NCBI GenBank assembly: GCA_946530935.1
Contig: CAMNAJ010000002.1
Coordinates: 1 to 48,269 of the forward strand
Direction: 5' to 3'
Source of the DNA: an uncultured Candidatus Saccharibacteria bacterium
GTDB taxonomy: Bacteria > Patescibacteriota > Saccharimonadia > Saccharimonadales > Saccharimonadaceae
Length of the DNA stretch: 48,269 bases
Positions within the stretch are counted from its first letter, which is position 1. Every line of letters starts with the position of its first letter. The notes below the pieces were generated by a model. That model was not told the DNA's origin, did no database searches, and saw only the letters and a list, made by a program, of their open reading frames with translations. Positions 37,829 through 45,142 of this stretch are shown here, piece after piece. The position numbers and the translations under genes are program-made.

Positions 37829-37862
37829 CGTCTCTTGATTTTTATGCTTTTTTGTGCTATAA
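37829..37862 (+). promoter_or_regulatory. Promoter TTGATT-17-TATAAT with extended -10
   Basis: TTGATTTTTATGCTTTTTTGTGCTATAAT upstream of the L,D-transpeptidase gene. Confidence 0.65.
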
Positions 37863-37902
37863 TTAGAGCATCGTACCTTAAAAATTAGGGAGGTTATGAA
37901 AA

Positions 37903-39201
37903 ATGAAGGTATTACGTAACACAATCGTAGTGCTACTGGCAATTTTGATGACGCTGTCTTGCTCCGTGGTGTTTTCTGGATGCTCTGTTCGGGCTTCCAC
38001 CGATCCTACTCCTAGCGAGCCTGCTGTCACCGAGATTCCGGCTGCAACATCGCCGGCTACAGTAGCACCTGACCCGACTATTCAGCCGAGTCAAGCCCCC
38101 GCGCCGGAGAATACTCCGGAAACAACCGCTCCGGAGACGACTCCGGATACAAACGAGGATAACCCCAATCATAGTGGCGGACCGTACCCGAATCCCAACG
38201 AGTATGTCCCCGACCCTAACCAGAGGTTACCGATCATCATCACGAAGTATCCATACGATGAGCTTTATCTTATGGATGGACAAGAGCGGACCAGTTTCAT
38301 AGCTCGCGCCGATAACTATGACTGGATTACCTGGGAGTTCAAAATTGGCGACGATGGCGTACCCTTCTCGACAGAAACAGCAATGAACCAGTATGGCATT
38401 TCCCTTAGTGGGACCGGTGATGAGCAGATTTATATCTACAACATCTCTTGGACGCTGGATGGTTGGCGAATCAGGGCCGTATTCCACCAGAATGGTGGAG
38501 AGGACACCTACACGACCTGGGCGAAACTTGCCTTGATGCAAGACGCCGTGCCGCCTCCGGAGATCACGGCTGACCCCGGAATGGAACCGACTTGGCCTGC
38601 ACCAGAGGATTACTTTAATCCCAGAACAATGTTCGTGCTCGGTATGGGTGTGAATATAAGATCTGGTCCTGGCGAACAGTATGGCGTAGTCGGCTCCAGG
38701 AACGCTGGCGAGACCGTTGAGGTTGAGGCTACGATTGGCAATTGGTATAAGATTGCCGGTTGGGACCATTACATCTCGATGGATTGGGTCACGTCTAACC
38801 GTCAAGATGTCATCAGCCATTTCGCCGAACAGTATGGCACAATTATGATTGTCGACATTTCCTATCAGCATGCCTATTGCTATGTTGGTGGGTCTCTGCT
38901 CGGCGATACTGACTGTGTGACTGGCGACTATTACTCTTCGCCGACGCCGACTGGACTTTACACCATGTGGTATTTCCGCGATCACTTCTACATGCAGGAC
39001 AACCCGAACTGGTGGTCCAATTACGCTTCGTTCTTTAACGGCGGCATTGCGATCCACGATGCGGACGCCTGGAGAAGTGAATACGGTGGGAGTATTTACA
39101 TCGGAAATGGTTCGCATGGTTGCGTGAATACACCGGCTTGGTTCTCTGAACTGGTGTATAACAACAGTTCCATCGGAACGTATGTCCTCGTCATTCCCTA
39201 A
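37903..39201 (+). CDS. Lipoprotein with Ig-like domain, SH3b domain and L,D-transpeptidase (YkuD) catalytic domain
   Basis: lipobox-like VVFSGC; T/P-rich linker; GMGVNIRSGPGEQYGVVGS SH3; IAIHDADAW...GSHGCVNTP YkuD motif. Confidence 0.85.
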   Translation: MKVLRNTIVVLLAILMTLSCSVVFSGCSVRASTDPTPSEPAVTEIPAATSPATVAPDPTIQPSQAPAPENTPETTAPETTPDTNEDNPNHSGGPYPNPNEYVPDPNQRLPIIITKYPYDELYLMDGQERTSFIARADNYDWITWEFKIGDDGVPFSTETAMNQYGISLSGTGDEQIYIYNISWTLDGWRIRAVFHQNGGEDTYTTWAKLALMQDAVPPPEITADPGMEPTWPAPEDYFNPRTMFVLGMGVNIRSGPGEQYGVVGSRNAGETVEVEATIGNWYKIAGWDHYISMDWVTSNRQDVISHFAEQYGTIMIVDISYQHAYCYVGGSLLGDTDCVTGDYYSSPTPTGLYTMWYFRDHFYMQDNPNWWSNYASFFNGGIAIHDADAWRSEYGGSIYIGNGSHGCVNTPAWFSELVYNNSSIGTYVLVIP

Positions 39202-39217
39202 TCCCTAGCACCTTAAT

Positions 39218-39247
39218 ACCCGAGAGAGTCTCTCGGGTATTTTTTAT
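39218..39247 (+). terminator. Terminator of L,D-transpeptidase gene
   Basis: ACCCGAGAGAGTCTCTCGGGTATTTTTT. Confidence 0.85.
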
Positions 39248-39492
39248 GTATTTTTACTTTTGATTTCTTGAAGCTCAAAGCGGTATTTTTGCTTTACGTC
39301 GGGATATTTTTCGTGATCCACTTCGCTAAGAAACATGTTGAGTGGACGGCACCATAGTCTACAGTCGCCATAAAGTGACCGGTATGCGACCATGGGCTCT
39401 TTGGTTTCGCTATGATAAATAAGGCTTTCTACTAGGTATAAATCACCTTTAAAATGTCTATAAATGCCGTGAATTACTAGGTCTCTTTTCAT
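39244..39492 (-). CDS. DUF1653-like protein
   Basis: IYRHFKGDLYLVESLIYHSETKEPMVAYRSLYGDCRLWCRPLNMFLSEV. Confidence 0.75.
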   Translation of the reverse strand: MKRDLVIHGIYRHFKGDLYLVESLIYHSETKEPMVAYRSLYGDCRLWCRPLNMFLSEVDHEKYPDVKQKYRFELQEIKSKNT

Positions 39493-39546
39493 GTTTTTAT
39501 AATAACATTTTTCGTGCTAAAATGGGTTTAAGAAATAGGAGTTATT

Positions 39547-41160
39547 ATGTATATTAATCAACGGCTTTTAATTGGCAAAACTGCAGAAGGCAAAGAGCTT
39601 TCCATTTTGCCACAGATGGCAAACCGCCATGGTATCATTACTGGTGCAAGTGGTTCTGGTAAAACCATTACTCTTAAGGTGATGGCAGAGAGCTTTTCGG
39701 ATGCAGGAGTACCAGTGTTTCTTGCGGATGTAAAAGGTGATCTGGCCGGTACTGCACTAAATGGCGAAGTAAATGAAAATATCGAAAAACGCCTAAAAAA
39801 GCTTTCGCTCGAGAAGACTTTTGAAGCTAAGTCGTTCCCTGTAAGGTTTTGGGATCTTTATGGCATAAATGGACATCCGGTTCGGGCTACAGTAGAGTCA
39901 GTAGGGCCAGAAGTGCTTTCAATTATGTTAGGGCTTTCTGAAGCTCAAGAAGGCAACCTTGCAATTGCTTTTGCAATCGCTAAGGATGAGAATTTAGCCT
40001 TGATTGATCTTAAAGATTTACGTGCCGTACTCCAATATGTCTGCGAAAACCGTGATAAATATACTGCCAGATACGGCAATATCACCACTCAAAGTATTGG
40101 CGTAATCCAAAGATCACTCCTAACTCTCGAAAACCAAGGCGCCGATCATTTCTTTGGCCAGCCAGCACTCGACGTAAAGGACTTCTTCTCGCTCGATAAC
40201 GACGGAAGAGGTGTGATTAATATACTCCATGCCGTAACACTATTTGAGAGTCCAGATATGTATGCGGCGTTTTTACTCTGGCTGCTTACTACTCTATTTA
40301 CTACTTCACCAGAAGTCGGCGACCTCGATAAACCAAAGTTGGTATTCTTCTTTGATGAGGCACATCTGCTCTTCCACGATATGCCGGCTTATCGTTTAAA
40401 ACGTATTACTCAGGTTGTAAAACTGATTCGTTCACGTGGTATTGGCCTTTACTTTATTTCGCAAAGTCCAACTGACGTACCAGACGAAGTATTGGCGCAG
40501 CTTGGTAACCGCGTACAGCATTCTCTGCGCGCCTATACTCCTTCCGAACAAAAGTCGGTCCATGCCGCAGCGCAATCCTTCCGCAAGAATGATAAATTTG
40601 ATACCGAAAAAACAATCCTAGAGCTAGGCACTGGTGAGGCTTTGATTTCCTTCCAGGATGAAAAAGGTGCCCCAGAAATCGTAGAACGAGCTACGATTTT
40701 GCCGCCACAAAGTAGGATGGGTGCAATTGATGATATTACGCGAAATAAAGTGATTAATATGAGTCCACTTTGTGGTAAGTATGATGAGGCCGAGGACCCA
40801 GAATCGGCAGCTGAAATTATTGAACAAAAGGCTGAAACTAAAGCTGCTGAAGAGCAGGCTAAGCAAGAAGCCGAAGCGGCCGAAAAACAACGTGTGGCAG
40901 CTGAAAAAGCAGCCGAAAAGGCTGCTGAAGAGCAGGCTAAACTCGCTGAAAAAGAGCGCATAGCAGCCGAAAAAGCAGCCGAAAAGCTCGCTAACGAACG
41001 AGCAAAACAAGCGGAAAAAGAAGCTAAAGCCGCTGAAAAAGCCAAGGCTAACCAGAAAAAAGCCACTGATCGTTTGCTTGGTAATATTCTTGGCTCTGCT
41101 GGTAGTGCAATTGGCAGAAATATTACGAATAAGATATTTAAAGATATTTTCAAAAAATAA
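39547..41160 (+). CDS. HerA-like ATPase (DUF853 family) with Ala/Glu/Lys coiled-coil tail
   Basis: GIITGASGSGKTITLKVMAE; FFFDEAHLLF; SRGIGLYFISQSPTDVPDEVLAQLGNRVQH. Confidence 0.87.
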   Translation: MYINQRLLIGKTAEGKELSILPQMANRHGIITGASGSGKTITLKVMAESFSDAGVPVFLADVKGDLAGTALNGEVNENIEKRLKKLSLEKTFEAKSFPVRFWDLYGINGHPVRATVESVGPEVLSIMLGLSEAQEGNLAIAFAIAKDENLALIDLKDLRAVLQYVCENRDKYTARYGNITTQSIGVIQRSLLTLENQGADHFFGQPALDVKDFFSLDNDGRGVINILHAVTLFESPDMYAAFLLWLLTTLFTTSPEVGDLDKPKLVFFFDEAHLLFHDMPAYRLKRITQVVKLIRSRGIGLYFISQSPTDVPDEVLAQLGNRVQHSLRAYTPSEQKSVHAAAQSFRKNDKFDTEKTILELGTGEALISFQDEKGAPEIVERATILPPQSRMGAIDDITRNKVINMSPLCGKYDEAEDPESAAEIIEQKAETKAAEEQAKQEAEAAEKQRVAAEKAAEKAAEEQAKLAEKERIAAEKAAEKLANERAKQAEKEAKAAEKAKANQKKATDRLLGNILGSAGSAIGRNITNKIFKDIFKK

Positions 41161-41169
41161 AAGCATTAG

Positions 41170-41194
41170 AAAAGGCCCCGCTGGGGCCTTTTTT
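41170..41194. terminator. Bidirectional terminator
   Basis: AAAAGGCCCCGCTGGGGCCTTTTTT. Confidence 0.85.
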
Positions 41195-41215
41195 GGGGAA
41201 GGTGCGATTATTAGG

Positions 41216-42310
41216 AGGTTAGAGATTCATCTCAGTACCAGCCGTAATACGTCGTGCTGGTCTCTGTGGTCCAGGAATCAATTACCGTGTGAGTCTCGGT
41301 TGTAGTTACCGTGGTCTCACAGGCGGGCGGATAATATCCGCAACCGTCGAGTATGATGATGGCTTGGCCACAAGGATCGGGATTGCACGGCGGGCAAGGC
41401 GGTGCTGGGATGCACGGAGGGGGGCAGACAGGGGGACAGGGCTTGCACGGCGGGCAAGGATTAGGTACGCACTCTCTTACGAGCATGATTGCCCAGTTAG
41501 AGTACTTGACATTACCGTTGCAATCATGGAAGACTGCTCTGACATACCACCCGTTAATTCCCATGGTGATATTCCGAATGGTAATTTTTTCGGTGTCAAT
41601 GCCCTCAAGCGTCAGACCATAGTCCGAAATGGCTTTCTCGGCCGAGAATGGGCCACCGTTGTCGCCGATTTTAAATTCCCAGGAAATCCAGGAATAGTTT
41701 TCGGCATAGGACGTGAAATAGGTCGAAGACTGTCCATTGCGAAGAAGTGTTTCGTCAATAGGATGCTTCGTAATCCTGATGTCACTGTTGGTCGATACCG
41801 GGGCGGATGCCGCTGTACAAGGCGCGGGGTCATTGGCGCCAGGCTCAACAAAGAGAAACGCAGGATCGGTTTCGATGGTTTCTCCGTTCAGCTTGACAAA
41901 ATGGGCGCGAACTTTGAGACCACTCATGGTCTCGGGCACGTTTTTCAGGCGGATTCTCTGCTTGTCTGGAAACTCAACGATAAGGCCACTGAAATAATTC
42001 GGGGCATTTTCAGCCTCGATAACGTCGCCGTCGTCGGTTTCGAAGGTCCAGTATACCGAGTATACCTGGGAACCTTTGGGATAGGCCATAAAAATGGCTT
42101 TTCCTCCCGCTGGGATCGTCTCATTCGTGGGGTGTTTCTCCACGACAAACTCGCTTACAACTTCCGGACTACCGTCAGCAAATGCAGGCGGCGCTGTGAA
42201 CATCGCGATAGTGAGGATTAGAGAGATTGCGAGAACAAGGTTGAGGATCTTTTTCATCTTTTAAAACCTCCTAATTTTTAAAAGTACTAGAGCTGATGAA
42301 TCTCTAACCT
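41216..42310. repeat. Inverted repeat flanking the Ig-like secreted protein gene
   Basis: AGGTTAGAGATTCATC at 41216-41231 and its reverse complement GATGAATCTCTAACCT at 42295-42310, with further imperfect extension outward. Confidence 0.85.
41232..42257 (-). CDS. Secreted protein with two Ig-like domains and Pro/Cys-rich C-terminal tail
   Basis: signal peptide; two ExxxxP.NET...W.F...VRA.F repeats; CVPNPCPPCKPCPPVCPPPCIPAPPCPPCNPDPCG tail. Confidence 0.75.
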   Translation of the reverse strand: MKKILNLVLAISLILTIAMFTAPPAFADGSPEVVSEFVVEKHPTNETIPAGGKAIFMAYPKGSQVYSVYWTFETDDGDVIEAENAPNYFSGLIVEFPDKQRIRLKNVPETMSGLKVRAHFVKLNGETIETDPAFLFVEPGANDPAPCTAASAPVSTNSDIRITKHPIDETLLRNGQSSTYFTSYAENYSWISWEFKIGDNGGPFSAEKAISDYGLTLEGIDTEKITIRNITMGINGWYVRAVFHDCNGNVKYSNWAIMLVRECVPNPCPPCKPCPPVCPPPCIPAPPCPPCNPDPCGQAIIILDGCGYYPPACETTVTTTETHTVIDSWTTETSTTYYGWY

Positions 42311-42323
42311 CTAATCGACAGCA

Positions 42324-42352
42324 ATTATAGCAAGTTTTACCCCTTATTGCAA
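42324..42352 (-). promoter_or_regulatory. Promoter TTGCAA-17-TATAAT (extended TGC) for the Ig-like gene
   Basis: direct motif match on the minus strand. Confidence 0.65.
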
Positions 42353-42401
42353 GCATAAGCGTATTCTCTAAAGGGGTGTTCTAATATGTTATAATTAAGG
42401 T

Positions 42402-43331
42402 ATGATTCAGATATCAATTATTATACCTGTTTATAATGCTGAAAAATATTTGGAGCGGTGCGTAAAATCAGTTATTCTGGCACTCGAAAAAATCCACGGT
42501 GAAATTCTTTTAATTGATAATGGTTCAACAGACAAATCGGTTGAAATAATCCAAAAATTCCGAAAAAAATATCCGGGGGTAATACGCGCACTTCAATGCT
42601 TGAAGCCGGGAGCAGGAACTGCCAGAAACTACGGCGTAACAGAGGCCAGAGGTAATTATATCTGGTTCGTTGATGCTGACGACGAGATTAGAGAGGATGC
42701 TGTCTCAAAACTATTAACCGAGGCGGAACAAAAGAAGGCTGATCTTGTGATGCTCGGCATGAAAAGAGTATACAAAAATGGCCACACAGATTATTTGTCA
42801 GCGGTTAGACCAGACGAAGATAATTTTAAGAGCCGGTTTGTACGTTATGGGCTTGGCCCGGTGCAGGTTTTGGCAAAAAGAAACTGGTGGAACCAGTACG
42901 AATTTAAATTCAAAGAAGGTATCACTCAAGAGGATATGGAGATGATGTCGGCTTTGATTCTTTATACAGACAAATATGCTGCCGTAGATGAGCCGCTATA
43001 CTATTATTATCAAAATGATGATTCAGTACTGCACAAGACTACTTGGGACCCACACGCCTTTGATATCTTCCCTGCGCTCGAAGGTTTATATCAAAGATTT
43101 AAAGATGCTGAGGCCGAAAAAACCTATCACGATGAATTAGAATGGTTCTTTATTTGGAATCTTTTGATTGATTCAGCAAAAGATTTTGCTAAGTTTGAAG
43201 AAGGAAAACCGGGATTTGAACGTTCGAGGCAAATGCTAAAAAAATACTTCCCAAAATGGCGAAAAAATCGTTTTTTGAAACAAAAACCTTTAAAATTACG
43301 CATTAGAGTACGACTAAATTATAAAAAATAA
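42402..43331 (+). CDS. Family 2 glycosyltransferase
   Basis: ISIIIPVYNAEKYLERCVKSV...ILLIDNGSTDKS...GAGTARNYGVTEARGNYIWFVDADDE. Confidence 0.9.
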   Translation: MIQISIIIPVYNAEKYLERCVKSVILALEKIHGEILLIDNGSTDKSVEIIQKFRKKYPGVIRALQCLKPGAGTARNYGVTEARGNYIWFVDADDEIREDAVSKLLTEAEQKKADLVMLGMKRVYKNGHTDYLSAVRPDEDNFKSRFVRYGLGPVQVLAKRNWWNQYEFKFKEGITQEDMEMMSALILYTDKYAAVDEPLYYYYQNDDSVLHKTTWDPHAFDIFPALEGLYQRFKDAEAEKTYHDELEWFFIWNLLIDSAKDFAKFEEGKPGFERSRQMLKKYFPKWRKNRFLKQKPLKLRIRVRLNYKK

Positions 43332-43354
43332 CCCCCGGAGGGGTTATTTTTTAT
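43331..43354. terminator. Bidirectional terminator
   Basis: AAAAAATAACCCCCGGAGGGGTTATTTTTT. Confidence 0.8.
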
Positions 43355-45072
43355 TGCTTTGCTTTTTCTTCAGCTTCGAGTTTCTTGAAGGCGACCTTTC
43401 CAACTAGGGTTGTTGGAAGTTTATCGCGGAATTCATAAGCGGCTGGTAATGCATAGATTGGAACATTTCGTTCTAGTAGTTCCCTGATTTCTTTTTCTAG
43501 GCGTTTACCTGGCCTGTAGCCTTCTTTTAGCACGATAAAGGCTTTTGGAACTTGGCCTTTATATGGATGGTCAATACCAATAACGGTTGAAGTAAGCACA
43601 GCCTCATGTGAATTGATGATTGATTCAAGATGGGTTGGATAAATGTTGTACCCAGACGAGATAATCATACGCTTGAGACGTTGAGCGAAGTAAACAAGGC
43701 CATCGTCGTTAAGATAGCCAAGGTCGCCGGTGTGGAGCCAGATTTTACCATCGTCGTGGAGCTTAAGCGCCTGAGCAGTTTCGGCATCATCGTTGAGATA
43801 ACCCATCATGACGAGCGGACCAGAAATACAAATTTCGCCCTCTTCGCCAACTGGCAATTGTTTGAAGGTATCTTTTTTGACGATTTTGAAACCAGTATCT
43901 GGCATTGGAGCACCGATGATACCATCGCTGAAGGCGTTTTCTGGAGATAGACAAACAGCTCCGGAGCCTTCAGTTAAACCGTAACCAACGCGGATTTTAG
44001 CGCTCGAACCGTGTGCTTCGAGATAATTATTTACTTTATCACGAAGAGTTTGATTTAAAGCATCGCCACCACAGATTACTGCGGTTACAGATTTAAGATC
44101 GTCACTTTTTAGTTTAGTGTTAGTGAGAGCTTCGAATAAAGTTGGCACACCAACGATGAAGTTCGGTTCATTTTTCCTGATGATATCGGCGAATTGTTTG
44201 TGCGAGAAGGCAGGAATAAGAATACAGCCCATACCTTTACATAGAGGCGTATGAATACAAACACCAAGACCAAAACAATGGAACAAAGGTAAGATTGACA
44301 AAACTGTGGCACCAGGAACAATTTGACGAATCATGGTACCATCACAGATTGATTCGGCATTAATATTTAAGTTTGAAAGCAGAACTGCCTTTGGTGCACC
44401 AGTAGTACCACCGGAATACATAATGATAGCTGGGTCTGCTCCGCTGCGCTCCTCGTGAATATTGCCTTGGTAAAAGTAAGAATTAGCAATGAAGTCTTCC
44501 CAAAGTACTACACGGCTATCATTTGATGGGAGTTTAACTTTTTTAATATGAAGTGTAGTGTAGAGTTTCTTTTTCAAAAAACCAAGACCATCAGATGGAC
44601 GCACTACGATGATACGTTCAAGCTGCGCAATATCGCGAAGACGATAAATCTTGTCAAAAACTGCATCAATCACGAGCACATATTTAGAATCGGCTACTTT
44701 AATGTAGTATTCGAGTTCTTTTTCAGAAGAAAGTGGATGAACCATGTTACAGACGGCACCAACCATGTTGACAGCATAAACCATCGTGATCCCCTCTGGT
44801 GTATTTGGCATACAAATCGTAACACGATCACCTTCTTTTACGCCATAGTTTTTAAGTGCACGGGCAACTTTTTCAATCTTTTTAATAAAGTTCTTATAAG
44901 TTACTTTATGTCCGTAATATGAGTAAGCAACATTGTCTGGCCATTTTTCAGCTGACTGCATTACCATATCAACCATTGAACAATCTGGATATTCAATGTT
45001 ACTAGGGACGCCTTCTTCCTCATAATATTTGAGCCAAGGACGCTCCTGATAGTCTTTTTTATTATGTTTCAC
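43351..45072 (-). CDS. AMP-dependent synthetase (long-chain acyl-CoA synthetase-like)
   Basis: IMYSGGTTGAPKAVLLS; VGYGLTEGSG; WLHTGDLGYLNDDGLVYFAQRLKRMIISSGYNIYP; PTTLVGKVAFKKL. Confidence 0.9.
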   Translation of the reverse strand: MKHNKKDYQERPWLKYYEEEGVPSNIEYPDCSMVDMVMQSAEKWPDNVAYSYYGHKVTYKNFIKKIEKVARALKNYGVKEGDRVTICMPNTPEGITMVYAVNMVGAVCNMVHPLSSEKELEYYIKVADSKYVLVIDAVFDKIYRLRDIAQLERIIVVRPSDGLGFLKKKLYTTLHIKKVKLPSNDSRVVLWEDFIANSYFYQGNIHEERSGADPAIIMYSGGTTGAPKAVLLSNLNINAESICDGTMIRQIVPGATVLSILPLFHCFGLGVCIHTPLCKGMGCILIPAFSHKQFADIIRKNEPNFIVGVPTLFEALTNTKLKSDDLKSVTAVICGGDALNQTLRDKVNNYLEAHGSSAKIRVGYGLTEGSGAVCLSPENAFSDGIIGAPMPDTGFKIVKKDTFKQLPVGEEGEICISGPLVMMGYLNDDAETAQALKLHDDGKIWLHTGDLGYLNDDGLVYFAQRLKRMIISSGYNIYPTHLESIINSHEAVLTSTVIGIDHPYKGQVPKAFIVLKEGYRPGKRLEKEIRELLERNVPIYALPAAYEFRDKLPTTLVGKVAFKKLEAEEKAKQ

Positions 45073-45142
45073 AATAACTCCTTTGGTCTATTATAACATA
45101 AACAAAAGGTTTTTGGACGGAGTCAGTAGTTAGAGCTAGTGG

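Noticed and set aside
38227-39117. 296-aa minus-strand ORF
   Set aside because: Antisense to the L,D-transpeptidase gene, which has signal peptide, domains, promoter and terminator.
40533-41153. 206-aa and 180-aa minus-strand ORFs opposite the HerA-like gene
   Set aside because: Low-complexity Ala/Ser/Phe antisense of a GCT/GAA/AAA-rich coiled-coil coding region; no SD or promoter.
41289-42221. 310-aa plus-strand ORF
   Set aside because: Antisense to the Ig-like gene, which has promoter, SD and signal peptide.
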